Positions 9,154 through 17,590 are shown, counted from the first letter of the stretch. The stretch is 64,000 nucleotides of DNA from CAZKUR01 sp964556005 (GCA_964556005.1 CAZKUR010000009.1:1-64000); one strand, 5' to 3'. Numbers and translations: made by a program. The notes: generated by a model from the sequence alone, not told the origin.

Positions 9154-10842
9154 TTACAACTTAAATTTTTCTTTTATTTTAAATAATATAAAAATACCTA
9201 TCACCCAAATAGAAAAGACCGAACAAAGGACAGGAATTATCAAAGGATTTTTCGTATAAAAAGTTTCCTGTTTTGCCAGCGGTGCATCAACAACCAATTG
9301 AGTTTTTGTGAAAAGATTAGACTCAACTACCGTTCTACCCAACGGATCGATCATGCAGCTAATTCCGCCGTTAGCAGCACGTAAAACCGTTCTTCGATTT
9401 TCAACTGCACGTAGTACCGACATTTCTTTATGCTGGTAAGGTCCGCTCGATCTTCCGTACCAGCTATCATTTGTAACAACAATGATTATGTCAGCACCTC
9501 TCTTTACAAATTGTGTAACAAAATCAGGATAAATCGATTCGTAACATACTAATGAATTTAGTTTTAAAGTATCAAGCTTCAGCACTTTTCGATTTTGTAC
9601 CTTGATATAATTCATCGGTATTCTAAAATCAATTGTATCCTGCCCGATATTCCATCCCGAAATTCCTACTCCCCACCGCAGCCACTTGCCAAGAAACGGC
9701 AGGTCTTCTGAAAAAGGGACCTTCTCACCGAACGGGACCAATTTCATCTTCCCATATTTCTGAAGCCCTGATGTGTAAGGAGAAAACAATAAAACACCGT
9801 TATAAATGGTATAATAAAATTTTCCTTCTGCACTGTATTTAGCATGTTTCGGCGCACTCTCCTTGTTGTTGAAGTAATTTATATCGGGCATTCCTGTTAA
9901 TAAGAAAACATTATTGGCTCTGATAAATTTATAAATTGAATCAACTAAATCCGGATATTGCCCATCCATCAAATATACCGGCAATGCTGTTTCCGGCCAG
10001 ACAACAATTTGGGCGCTGTCCGTTACAACCTGTCTGGATTGAATCAAATAACTATGAATAAGATTCTCTAAATTTCCACCTACCCACTTTTTCCAAGGAT
10101 CGAGATTCGGCTGTATTAATCCAATCCGAACTTTTTCATTCGAAATTTTAAAGGTAGATAGTTTAAAAAAACCGTAGCATAAAGGAACAACAAAAATTAT
10201 TATTGCGATGATTATATTTTTCCGAAACTTTACTTTGTCAGTTTTAAATTCTTTTACAGCTCGATAAATAAAAATATTTACATAAAATATTAGGAGAGTT
10301 AATCCGTAAGTTCCGATTATGTCGGCAATTTGAATAAATGCCGTGAAATGAGGCAGCCCATTGCCTAGTGTAAGCCATGGAAAGCTTGCATCGGTTAATG
10401 TATAAGCATACTCAAATGTAACCCAGAAAAGCGGGAAAAATAAAACAGAAACTTTCGGCGAAAAATATTTTCTTGAAAAATATAAAATCGTTGAAGGGAT
10501 CATGTACAACGCAGGATTAACGAACAAAAGCAATGCACCCGATATCATTAAAAACGGATCGGCTTCTTTCGTCCAGCTTCCTACCCAGTAAATTGTAATT
10601 AGCCCAAAAACAAAAGCCATCAAATAAGTTGCTCGGTTAAGGTCGAGAAGCCTTTCTCGTTTTTCTATCACTAATAAATAAGGAATCAGCCCTATAAATA
10701 ATAGGAGCGTAAAGGGGAACGGAACAGGTGGAAAGGCAATTCCTAAAAGAATCCCGCTCAATATCAAATAAAGCCTATCTTTTCTTAATTGCTTTTTTTG
10801 TGCTTCGGTTAAAATCTGTCTATTCTTTTTTGAAAAAAACAT
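9154..10842 (-). CDS. lnt: apolipoprotein N-acyltransferase
   Basis: Inner-membrane enzyme that adds the third acyl chain to lipoproteins, using phospholipid as donor. The 562-aa protein has a multi-span N-terminal half (about residues 25-230) and a periplasmic nitrilase-like domain. The catalytic triad is visible: Glu284 in VWPETALPV, Lys367 in GKMKLVPFGEKVPF and Cys433 in SLVCYESIYPDF. A last membrane span lies near the C-terminus (IPVLCSVFSIWVIGIFILF). It is somewhat longer than the E. coli protein (512 aa). Its start codon overlaps the stop of the DedA gene by one base, indicating coupled translation. Several lipoproteins in this window would be its substrates. Confidence 0.95.
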   Translation of the reverse strand: MFFSKKNRQILTEAQKKQLRKDRLYLILSGILLGIAFPPVPFPFTLLLFIGLIPYLLVIEKRERLLDLNRATYLMAFVFGLITIYWVGSWTKEADPFLMISGALLLFVNPALYMIPSTILYFSRKYFSPKVSVLFFPLFWVTFEYAYTLTDASFPWLTLGNGLPHFTAFIQIADIIGTYGLTLLIFYVNIFIYRAVKEFKTDKVKFRKNIIIAIIIFVVPLCYGFFKLSTFKISNEKVRIGLIQPNLDPWKKWVGGNLENLIHSYLIQSRQVVTDSAQIVVWPETALPVYLMDGQYPDLVDSIYKFIRANNVFLLTGMPDINYFNNKESAPKHAKYSAEGKFYYTIYNGVLLFSPYTSGLQKYGKMKLVPFGEKVPFSEDLPFLGKWLRWGVGISGWNIGQDTIDFRIPMNYIKVQNRKVLKLDTLKLNSLVCYESIYPDFVTQFVKRGADIIIVVTNDSWYGRSSGPYQHKEMSVLRAVENRRTVLRAANGGISCMIDPLGRTVVESNLFTKTQLVVDAPLAKQETFYTKNPLIIPVLCSVFSIWVIGIFILFKIKEKFKL

Positions 10843-11456
10843 TAATGTGAATTCTTTTTCATTTTGCGGATAAAATACCTTATAACAAAAAATAGAATAA
10901 TCAAAATTGTTACAGCTATAACAGAATTACTATAGGCACCAAGATAATAATCTACAACATGAATATTCTTGCCGAAGATTATACCGAGATAAATAATTAT
11001 TGCATTCCAGAAGAACGAGCTTAGTCCCGCCAGTACAGCGGTTTTCTTTACTTCCAGTTCACTTAGTCCCGCGAAAAAAGAAATTACGGATCTCGTTCCC
11101 GGTAAAAACCTGTTTGCGGCAATAACAAAATATCCGTATTTGATAAACCAATTTTCTACTTTGTCAATAGCTTCAACTGATATGAATTTAATCTTTCCCG
11201 CTTTAATAATTTTTTTATCCAATTGAGAGCCGATGAAAAACAAAGTCATAAATCCCAATACGCTTCCTAAGGTTGTTAAAATTAATGTGGGTATAAAATG
11301 GATTGTATCAATTCCTACTAAAGAACCGCCAACCAGGATTACAAGATCGCTTGGAGAAGGCGGGAAAACATTTTCTACAAAAGAAAAAAGGAAAAGCGTA
11401 ACATAAATCCAAAACGGAGTTAGTTGAGAAATAAAATCGAGGATTTGTTCAAGCAT
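10842..11456 (-). CDS. DedA/VTT-domain membrane protein
   Basis: A 204-aa integral membrane protein of the DedA family. It shows the N-terminal hairpin region ENVFPPSPSDLVILVGGSL and the conserved NRFLPGTRSVISFFAGLSEL with the family G-x-R-x-x-P-G-x-R core. DedA proteins act in membrane homeostasis, and several flip phospholipids or undecaprenyl phosphate; the substrate here cannot be assigned. It sits two bases after ispF and overlaps lnt by one base in the same operon. Confidence 0.88.
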   Translation of the reverse strand: MLEQILDFISQLTPFWIYVTLFLFSFVENVFPPSPSDLVILVGGSLVGIDTIHFIPTLILTTLGSVLGFMTLFFIGSQLDKKIIKAGKIKFISVEAIDKVENWFIKYGYFVIAANRFLPGTRSVISFFAGLSELEVKKTAVLAGLSSFFWNAIIIYLGIIFGKNIHVVDYYLGAYSNSVIAVTILIILFFVIRYFIRKMKKNSH

Positions 11457-11458
11457 AA

Positions 11459-11950
11459 TTATTTTTTGAATAATAAAACAGTTGCAAATGCGGAAACCCC
11501 TTCTTCCCTTCCTACAAATCCAAGTTTCTCTGTAGTAGTTGCTTTAATTGAAACCCTTTCGATTTCAATTTTAACAATTTCAGAAATTGCTTTACGCATC
11601 TGTAAAATATATGGAGCTAATTTAGGCTTCTGTAATGTTATAACAGAATCAATGTTGGAAATAAAGTATCCTTTTTCTTCAATTAAATTAAAGACTGCCT
11701 TTAATAAACTTTTACTATCGGCATCTTTATATTTTTTTTCCGAATCTGGAAAATGTTTACCAATATCTCCAAGTGCAAGTGCACCAAGAATAGCATCGCA
11801 AATAGCATGAATTAAAACATCGGCATCGGAGTGGCCGAGCAAACCTTTATCATAAGGAATCTCAATTCCGCCGATAATTAATTTTCTATTTTCAGCGAAA
11901 GCATGTACATCAAATCCGATTCCGGTTCGTATGTCGGGGAATGAAGGCAT
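11459..11950 (-). CDS. ispF: 2-C-methyl-D-erythritol 2,4-cyclodiphosphate synthase
   Basis: Enzyme of the MEP isoprenoid pathway that cyclises CDP-methylerythritol phosphate, releasing CMP. The 163-aa length is normal. The family start RTGIGFDVHAF supplies metal ligands Asp14 and His16; the third is His48 in GHSDADVLIHAI. TTTEKLGFVGREEGVSA near the C-terminus is the usual CMP-binding segment. It lies between acylphosphatase (72 bases upstream) and dedA (2 bases downstream). Its presence shows the organism uses the MEP route rather than mevalonate. Confidence 0.96.
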   Translation of the reverse strand: MPSFPDIRTGIGFDVHAFAENRKLIIGGIEIPYDKGLLGHSDADVLIHAICDAILGALALGDIGKHFPDSEKKYKDADSKSLLKAVFNLIEEKGYFISNIDSVITLQKPKLAPYILQMRKAISEIVKIEIERVSIKATTTEKLGFVGREEGVSAFATVLLFKK

Positions 11951-12022
11951 ATATCTTTTGTTAAGTATAATCTCTTATTAATTAACTTTTTTCATTATTG
12001 AATAAGCATGGATGCATTAATA

Positions 12023-12310
12023 TTACCAACCCTGAATCTGGAAATCTGTGAATTCGTTTTTATACTCATGCCAGATGATTTTGCATTTTCTAACGTCGGC
12101 ATGCATCGGACCAACTTTTATTTTTTGGAATAAATCTTCAACTAAAGATTTTTCTCCTTCCACTACCGTAAGCACTTCTCCCGAATAAAGATTTTCTACA
12201 AACCCTGTTAAATTTAACTGCTTTGCCTGCCGTAAGACAAAATATCTGAAACCAACACCCTGCACCAAACCTTCGGCAATTATTTCGGCTCTTTTTAAAT
12301 CACTGCTCAT
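12023..12310 (-). CDS. acyP: acylphosphatase
   Basis: Small enzyme (95 aa from the start chosen here) hydrolysing acyl phosphates. The substrate-binding Arg is in GLVQGVGFRYFV and the catalytic Asn in GFVENLYSGEV, both classic. An upstream ATG at 12331 would add seven residues (MHKEKLI), but the ATG at 12310 has AAGGA ten bases ahead and gives a family-typical length. The gene overlaps the stop codon of the EamA transporter by 11 bases, so the two are translationally linked. Confidence 0.93.
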   Translation of the reverse strand: MSSDLKRAEIIAEGLVQGVGFRYFVLRQAKQLNLTGFVENLYSGEVLTVVEGEKSLVEDLFQKIKVGPMHADVRKCKIIWHEYKNEFTDFQIQGW

Positions 12311-13220
12311 TATTAACTTTTCCTTGTGCAAAAACTTCCGAAATGATCAATCCTGAAAAAATCAATAAACAACCAATTATACCAAAGTAAGAAATTTTTT
12401 CACTCAAGACAATAAAAGCAACGAGCGCAGCAAATATCGGTTCGAATGATAGAATAATTCCGGCTTTGGTTGGAGAAACAAATTTTTGATATTTTGTTTG
12501 CAGTGTAGTAGCAAGTACTGTTGCTAACAAAGAAGTATATAAAATTGCGAAGATCAAATTGAAATCGAATGAGTATTTTATTTGCTCGAGCCCGGTAACG
12601 GAAAAAAGAAATACAAACAAAAATCCGCCGATGCCGGTAACCAAAATTTGTGAAAAAACCAGGGGCATATAATCAAACTTTTTGCTAATCATATCGAGTT
12701 CAACAAGGTACCATCCCCAGAACAAGGCACAAAGTAAAGTGAAAAAATCACCGATATTAAAATTAGAGCCTAGTTCGGAGAAAACATCAAAGATAGATGT
12801 ACCTTTACTAGATAAAAACAGAAGCCCGATTATAACAATTGAAACTCCAATTAAATTCCATTTTGCCGGAACTTTCTTTTCCAGAAGCCATTGAAACACG
12901 GGAGTGAAAATCACAAAAGTACCTGTAATAAACCCGGATTTAGTTGCCGTTGTATACTGAAGGCCCAGTGTTTGCGAAGCAAATCCTAAAAAATAAAGTA
13001 TCCCAAGCACAATCCCTGCTTTTAAGGTTCCCGTTTTAGAAAATTTAAAAATCTTTTTTGCAAACGGAAGCAAAACGAGCGCAGCAAAAGTAAATCTAAT
13101 ACCGACGAACATCATCGGTGAAGCATCGCTCAACGCACTTTTTATAATTACAAAAGTTGCACCCCAAATTAAAGTGTTGATTAAAAGTGCAATTTCACCT
13201 GTATATTTTTTCATTATCAA
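12300..13220 (-). CDS. EamA/DMT-family transporter
   Basis: A 306-aa protein with about ten predicted membrane spans arranged as two EamA repeats, each starting with a pattern like 'LLINTLIWGATFVIIK' and 'LLCALFWGWYLVELD'. Such drug/metabolite transporters export amino acids, nucleotides or other small molecules; the substrate is not readable. It follows era by 36 bases and overlaps acylphosphatase in the same operon. Confidence 0.88.
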   Translation of the reverse strand: MIMKKYTGEIALLINTLIWGATFVIIKSALSDASPMMFVGIRFTFAALVLLPFAKKIFKFSKTGTLKAGIVLGILYFLGFASQTLGLQYTTATKSGFITGTFVIFTPVFQWLLEKKVPAKWNLIGVSIVIIGLLFLSSKGTSIFDVFSELGSNFNIGDFFTLLCALFWGWYLVELDMISKKFDYMPLVFSQILVTGIGGFLFVFLFSVTGLEQIKYSFDFNLIFAILYTSLLATVLATTLQTKYQKFVSPTKAGIILSFEPIFAALVAFIVLSEKISYFGIIGCLLIFSGLIISEVFAQGKVNNEQ

Positions 13221-13256
13221 AAGTTTACTAAAGATTTATAAGCTGCAAGAATGAGA

Positions 13257-14186
13257 TTAATTATCATAGCCGAAAAATTTCAACGACTTTTCATCTGAAC
13301 GCCAATTTTCTCTCACCTTAACTCTTAGCTCTAAAAAAACCGGATGTTCTAAAAATTTTTCAATTGCATCTCTCGACTTTTCACCTAATTTTTTTATTGC
13401 TGCTCCATTCTTACCGATTAAAATTCCTTTTTGACTTTCCTTCTCGACAATGACTTCCGCCATAATAAAATCTTTTCCTTTTTCTCTTTCTTTAAAATCA
13501 ACAATAATAACTTCGCAGCTATACGGAATCTCTTCTTTATATTGTTCTAAAATTTTTTCTCTTATTATTTCAGTAACAAAAAATCTTTCGTTTTCATCCG
13601 TAAGAGTTTCATCGGGATAATACTTCGGATGCTCAGGAAGATACTCAACTATTGTCTGCATAAGTTCATTTAAATTATAACCCAGAGGCGATGCAATTGG
13701 AATTACTTTCACAAACCTGCCTGCGGAAGCAGAAGCGAAGGCAGGATTTTTATCACTTTCGAATTTTTTTGTTGCCGATTGAACCTCTCCGACTGTTGAA
13801 AGATCAACCTTGCTTAAAACTAAAATAACCGGTTTACGATTTTTCTGAAAGAGTTTTTGCAGGAATTCATCTTTAAAAGTCTTTTCGCCGTCGGGATCAC
13901 TTTTTATATCCAGCATAAACACTATTACATCGGCATCCCTTATTGAAGCTTCAATCATCTGCAACATTTTTTCCTGCAGAAGATAAGCAGGCTTTAATAT
14001 TCCCGGAGTATCTAAAAAAATTACCTGGAAATCTTCCCCGGAAAAAATTCCTGTGATTTTTCGTCTTGTAGTCTGTGGCTTTTTAGTTGTAATTGAAAGC
14101 TTCTGCCCAAGTATGGCATTCATCAAAGTAGATTTGCCTGCATTCGGTAAACCGAGAATTACAGCATAGCCGGATTTTGTTTGCAT
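13257..14186 (-). CDS. era: GTPase Era
   Basis: Ribosome-assembly GTPase binding 16S rRNA. The 309-aa protein shows G1 GLPNAGKSTL (12-21), G2 around QTTRRKITGI, G3 DTPG (59-62), G4 SKVD (125-128) and a C-terminal KH domain with the VIGxxG-like ILIGKNGAAIKKLGEKSR. Between the G4 region and the VIPIAS motif is an unusual insert, residues 148-157 (PAFASASAGR), encoded by a GC-rich palindromic element at 13716-13745. It falls in a loop between alpha4 and beta6, so function is probably kept. First gene of the era to ltaE operon. Confidence 0.96.
   Translation of the reverse strand: MQTKSGYAVILGLPNAGKSTLMNAILGQKLSITTKKPQTTRRKITGIFSGEDFQVIFLDTPGILKPAYLLQEKMLQMIEASIRDADVIVFMLDIKSDPDGEKTFKDEFLQKLFQKNRKPVILVLSKVDLSTVGEVQSATKKFESDKNPAFASASAGRFVKVIPIASPLGYNLNELMQTIVEYLPEHPKYYPDETLTDENERFFVTEIIREKILEQYKEEIPYSCEVIIVDFKEREKGKDFIMAEVIVEKESQKGILIGKNGAAIKKLGEKSRDAIEKFLEHPVFLELRVKVRENWRSDEKSLKFFGYDN
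13716..13745. repeat. GC-rich palindromic element inserted in-frame in era
   Basis: Thirty bases with 7-bp perfect outer arms (CCTGCCT at 13716-13722 and AGGCAGG at 13739-13745), a further CG/CG pair after one mismatch, and a 10-base loop GAAGCAGAAG. It is far richer in GC than the surrounding gene. Read on the minus strand it encodes exactly ten codons, PAFASASAGR, absent from ordinary Era proteins such as that of E. coli. This looks like a small mobile hairpin repeat that landed in a permissive loop. Confidence 0.65.
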
Positions 14187-14517
14187 CTTAAAATTAGCTT
14201 TAGTAAAATTTTATTTTATTTAAAAATAAAATATACGACTATTATCCCGAATTTTTGTTGATTTATTAAACCCATTGAGTTATTTTCAAATCGTATCAAA
14301 CAGAAAAATGAAAATTAGAATCGTAATTAAGTGATATTTTATGAAGTTGGAAGAGTAGAGGGAAAAGATAATAAAATATTTTAATTACATATTAGTTAAT
14401 ATGAAATTAAAGGACCTCTTACTTAAATCGACACTTTTTTGTTTAATGACGATATGGTACATTTAATCGACAAATAAATTTAAAACGTAATTAGATATAA
14501 AATTAATTGCTAATCTA
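14187..14517. other. 331-base non-coding stretch
   Basis: AT-rich spacer between the divergent era operon and the DUF1917-like gene. I see no credible ORF or RNA gene. It holds an AT hairpin (TTTTATTT/AAATAAAA, around 14208-14229) and two similar words, TTAAATCGACA near 14426 and TTTAATCGACA near 14461, spaced about 36 bases, of unknown meaning. Promoters for both directions must lie here but are not clear. Confidence 0.5.
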
Positions 14518-14940
14518 ATGAAAACTCAAAATGAGATATTCCCAAGCATAGTAACTGACACATATTGGCTCTATGCAAAAAGGAAAAAAGGAAACTATCC
14601 CGCGCATACTTTTAACGGCGGAAAGTGGTTGGTGTTTGTTGATGTAAATAAAATAGATGAAGTTTGGAGTAAAATTAAAACAGCAACGGAAAACGGATTG
14701 CTTGGGGTGGAATCAAAGGTTTCTACAGCAAGAAAAAATCCGAATGCTATTGATCCAAACAAAAAAGTAATTTGCGTTTATACTTACGATTATACCGATA
14801 AAGAAGATGTAATGAGAATCAGGCAGGAATTAAGAAATATCGGTATTAAAAATAAAATCCCTTATAAAACCGACAATGCAACAACAGAAGGATTATATCA
14901 AGTAAAAGGTAATAAAAGAATAAGCGTGTATTTTGAATAA
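14518..14940 (+). CDS. BLES03/DUF1917-like putative phosphothreonine lyase domain protein
   Basis: A 140-aa soluble protein. Recognisable blocks are TYWLYAKRKKGNYPAHTFNGGKWLVFV, IDEVWSKIKTATENGLLG, VICVYTYDYTDKEDVMRI and NKIPYKTDNATTEGLY, which match the DUF1917/BLES03 family known mainly from eukaryotes and scattered bacteria. Members are annotated as similar to phosphothreonine lyases, but the bacterial function is unknown. It stands alone on the plus strand with over 300 bases free upstream and 108 downstream. The family call is from memory of the motif pattern. Confidence 0.65.
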   Translation: MKTQNEIFPSIVTDTYWLYAKRKKGNYPAHTFNGGKWLVFVDVNKIDEVWSKIKTATENGLLGVESKVSTARKNPNAIDPNKKVICVYTYDYTDKEDVMRIRQELRNIGIKNKIPYKTDNATTEGLYQVKGNKRISVYFE

Positions 14941-15048
14941 ATTAATTTTGTTAGCATAAAACTTTAACATATGTAAATTCTTCAAATTTAATTTCTGAGT
15001 CGACAAATGGAATTAATTTTATCGAAAATTAATATTAAAGGTTAGCTC

Positions 15049-15498
15049 TTGTTTGTATCAGAAAATAGCATAAATTTATTAGGTTCTATCATCGCCAATG
15101 TTAACAATATTCTTTTAATTGGTATTTTTATTGCAAGAATCTATAAATATCCTAAGATTGAATACTGGCTTGGAGTATTATTTATCTTGAGTATATTCCC
15201 GTTATTAATAATGTTCATAAAATCGTTAGAAATTAAAAAAACTTTGATATACTACATTCAGCTGCTCTTGATGGTTAGCTTTATTGGTTTGGAATTATTT
15301 TTGGACTATATATTCAAATTAGATTTTCGTCAGAACCGGTGTATTCTCATTCCATATTTAATATTATTTTATGCTTCTCTTGGCGGTATGATCGGGATAG
15401 CAGGACAAAGCGGGAAGATATGGACATTAGTTACGATAATTACTTTTTTAGTAATGGCTGCTGTTAGCATGATTATGCATTTCAAAACAGGCACTTGA
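15049..15498 (+). CDS. small hydrophobic membrane protein, unknown
   Basis: 149 aa with about five predicted membrane spans (roughly residues 10-32, 38-59, 66-89, 97-118 and 125-145). I recognise no family. The TTG start is preceded by AAAGG at a spacing of about seven bases, which supports it; there is no ATG near by in frame. It lies between the DUF1917-like gene and the SIMPL gene with about 100 bases on each side, so operon membership is uncertain. Confidence 0.55.
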   Translation: MFVSENSINLLGSIIANVNNILLIGIFIARIYKYPKIEYWLGVLFILSIFPLLIMFIKSLEIKKTLIYYIQLLLMVSFIGLELFLDYIFKLDFRQNRCILIPYLILFYASLGGMIGIAGQSGKIWTLVTIITFLVMAAVSMIMHFKTGT

Positions 15499-15585
15499 TT
15501 AACTTACAGCTATGAAACAAAGGTTTATAGATCAAAAGTATTATGCAACACTAAATATACTCTTTAAAAAACAGGAGGAATCAAA

Positions 15586-16275
15586 ATGGGCAAACATATA
15601 ATTCTTACTGCATTTTTAATTCTTATCCCGGTTATAAGCATTCATTCACAAGCTCATGAAAATTATATACTGGTTTCAGCCGAATCACAAATGCAACTGC
15701 CTGCTGATGCCATTACGTTCTCCATAAACTTGGGTGAAGAAGACACAACTGCAGAATTGGCCTTTAAGAGAATAAAGAATATCGAAAATAATTTAGTTCG
15801 GCTTCTAAAAGTATTCAATATTCCCGATTCGAATGTTGCATATTCATTAAAGCGGTTTGGCAAAACAGCGGCACACGGCAACAAACCTGAAATGTATCAA
15901 ACAGGTGAGGAAGTGATTCTGAAGCTGAATAATCCGAATCAGTACGAATCATTTCAACAAAAGTTATTATCAAATGGGATTTATTCATTTCACAGCGAAT
16001 TTTCTTCAACTGAAATTAAGATGTCAAAAGATACATGCCTTGCAAAAGCATTAGATAATTCTAAAGAAAAGGCTGAGCTAATATGCAGGAAAATTAATCG
16101 GAAATTAGGAAAAGTATTGATGGTTGAATCGGATAATAGATACGATGTTATTAATCCAAGAGGAAGCTTTACTACATCATATCTTCAGGCAGGTTCTGTT
16201 GCTCAAAGTTTAACCAACATTCCTCAACACGTAACATTATCGGCTATGGTTAAAGTAAAATATGAGTTGAAATAA
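15586..16275 (+). CDS. SIMPL-domain (DUF541) exported protein
   Basis: 229 aa with a cleavable signal peptide (MGKHIILTAFLILIPVISIHSQA). The rest fits the SIMPL/DUF541 domain of periplasmic or surface proteins: an early VSAESQMQLPADAITFSINL block, AELAFKRIKNIENNLVRLLK, and the tail QHVTLSAMVKVKYEL. The role of the family in bacteria is not well defined (BP26-type proteins form oligomeric channels in vitro). An ideal ribosome binding site, AGGAGG, lies about eight bases before the ATG. It converges on the anti-sigma gene, eight bases away. Confidence 0.75.
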   Translation: MGKHIILTAFLILIPVISIHSQAHENYILVSAESQMQLPADAITFSINLGEEDTTAELAFKRIKNIENNLVRLLKVFNIPDSNVAYSLKRFGKTAAHGNKPEMYQTGEEVILKLNNPNQYESFQQKLLSNGIYSFHSEFSSTEIKMSKDTCLAKALDNSKEKAELICRKINRKLGKVLMVESDNRYDVINPRGSFTTSYLQAGSVAQSLTNIPQHVTLSAMVKVKYELK

Positions 16276-16283
16276 ATTTCATT

Positions 16284-16802
16284 TCAGCTACGGTGAGCAT
16301 CGAACCGCTTTTTGTTCTCGAAGAAGAAGTAGCCTGAAATAATAATAATAAATGACATTATCATTCCGATTACCGAAATGTTTCCTCGTTCAAATATATG
16401 CTTAATTATATTCGTAAATGTATTGGTAAATGAAAAAATGGTTTGAGTAATTGTCTGCTGCTGCCCGGATTGACCTAATGCTGCGGCAGAATAATAAACA
16501 GCAAGTCCCACGATTGCCAAACAAATAATTACAAATACGCCGGAGATTGAAAATATAAAGGCCCGGTCGGATTTTCTTGCTTTTACCGGTCTAATAATTT
16601 TGGCCATCACCAAAGAAGTAAAATCCGGTCTTGTTTCTTTGAGTTCAATTTTCTTCAATTCTGCATGAACTTTCATTAAAGCATTAAATCTAATGCGCAA
16701 TTCGGCGGATTCCTTTATCATTACATTTATCTCCAGCCTGGTAGCTGTATCAAGTTCGCCTTCGATATATTTATTCAGCATCTCATCAGATACTTCAATC
16801 AT
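16284..16802 (-). CDS. anti-sigma factor (membrane, no zinc motif)
   Basis: 172 aa. The N-terminus, SDEMLNKYIEGELDTATRLEINVMI, has the pattern of anti-sigma domains that bind ECF sigma factors, but the HxxxCxxC zinc motif is missing. Two membrane spans follow (about 80-106 and 143-162), with a Gln/Thr-rich loop between. It overlaps the ECF sigma gene by four bases (ATGA), the usual arrangement for a sigma and its inhibitor. It probably holds the sigma at the membrane until a signal releases it; the signal is unknown. Confidence 0.75.
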   Translation of the reverse strand: MIEVSDEMLNKYIEGELDTATRLEINVMIKESAELRIRFNALMKVHAELKKIELKETRPDFTSLVMAKIIRPVKARKSDRAFIFSISGVFVIICLAIVGLAVYYSAAALGQSGQQQTITQTIFSFTNTFTNIIKHIFERGNISVIGMIMSFIIIISGYFFFENKKRFDAHRS

Positions 16803-17362
16803 AATAATTCCTCTGAAAAACTATGTTTAATTAACATCTCTTTTAAGGCATTTCGCGATCTGAACAAAATTACTTTAACATTTGATAACGAAGTACTCAT
16901 AATATCACTTATTTCTTCGCATGTCATTCCATCTAAATAATACATATTAATAACGGCTGCATATTTTTCGGGCAGTTTTTCAATCATCTTTTGAATATAT
17001 CCCGATAAATCTTTTTTTTCCGTAACATTTATATCAAGCTCCGAAATAAGATTGTAATGATCGTCAATTGAAGTAATTTCTTTTTCTCTTTGTCTTTTCT
17101 TAGCAGATAAAACAGTAATAGCTGTGTTGTAAACAATCCTATAAAACCACGTAGAAAATTTTGAATCGCCTTTGAAATTATTCAAAGCATTAAAAGCTTT
17201 CAAGAAACAATCCTGCAGAACTTCCTCAGCATCCATCTCATCCTTGAGCATTCTGCATAACATGGAAAATGCCCGGTTCTTATATCTATCAACTAGCAGA
17301 GAATAATCTCTTGTATTACCCTTTTTGATAGATTTTATGATTTCGAAATCTTCCGGCTGCAT
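16799..17362 (-). CDS. ECF RNA polymerase sigma factor
   Basis: 187 aa, normal ECF length. Region 2 is visible as YSLLVDRYKNRAFSMLCRML, AEEVLQDCFLKAFNAL and FKGDSKFSTWFYRIVYNTA; region 4 as LPEKYAAVINMYYLDGMTCEEISDIMSTSLSNVKVILFRSR. It directs polymerase to a small regulon, probably including itself and the divergent gene at 17591 (see the TGTAACC-N17-GTC sites). The ATG has no Shine-Dalgarno sequence and lies 11 bases after the proposed -10 element, so the transcript may be nearly leaderless. Confidence 0.93.
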   Translation of the reverse strand: MQPEDFEIIKSIKKGNTRDYSLLVDRYKNRAFSMLCRMLKDEMDAEEVLQDCFLKAFNALNNFKGDSKFSTWFYRIVYNTAITVLSAKKRQREKEITSIDDHYNLISELDINVTEKKDLSGYIQKMIEKLPEKYAAVINMYYLDGMTCEEISDIMSTSLSNVKVILFRSRNALKEMLIKHSFSEELL

Positions 17363-17372
17363 TTGTTTATTA

Positions 17373-17399
17373 GACTTATAAAAATATTTTTAGGTTACA
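17373..17399 (-). promoter_or_regulatory. ECF-type promoter upstream of the sigma gene
   Basis: On the minus strand TGTAACC is followed by exactly 17 bases and GTC, the same pattern as two sites on the plus strand. Positions: -35 at 17399-17393, -10 at 17375-17373. The sigma gene starts 11 bases further on. This suggests autoregulation. Recognition by this sigma factor is inference. Confidence 0.6.
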
Positions 17400-17466
17400 T
17401 TCAACTGCTGCAAATTTTTTATCAATTCAAGTACTCTGCTATATTTTTTATTGTGTCGAAATATTC

Positions 17467-17496
17467 TGTAACCAAAATTAGAATATTTATGTCAAA
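17467..17496 (+). promoter_or_regulatory. ECF-type promoter P1 upstream of the DUF6249-like gene
   Basis: TGTAACC at 17467-17473, a 17-base spacer, then GTCAAA at 17491-17496. It is identical in both elements and in spacing to the second site at 17533-17562. It resembles known ECF promoters, which have an AAC core at -35 and GTC-like -10. Confidence 0.55.
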
Positions 17497-17532
17497 TATG
17501 TTTAAGAAAAAGAAAAAATTTCCAAAACATTT

Positions 17533-17562
17533 TGTAACCAGAGAAAAGAAATTTTAGTCAAA
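17533..17562 (+). promoter_or_regulatory. ECF-type promoter P2 upstream of the DUF6249-like gene
   Basis: TGTAACC at 17533-17539, a 17-base spacer and GTCAAA at 17557-17562. The start codon at 17591 is 28 bases downstream with an AAAGGGA ribosome binding site between, an ideal geometry for a short leader. Exact repetition of both boxes 66 bases after P1 argues strongly against chance. Confidence 0.65.
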
Positions 17563-17590
17563 AGTTAAAAATCACAGAAAGGGAAAAAAC

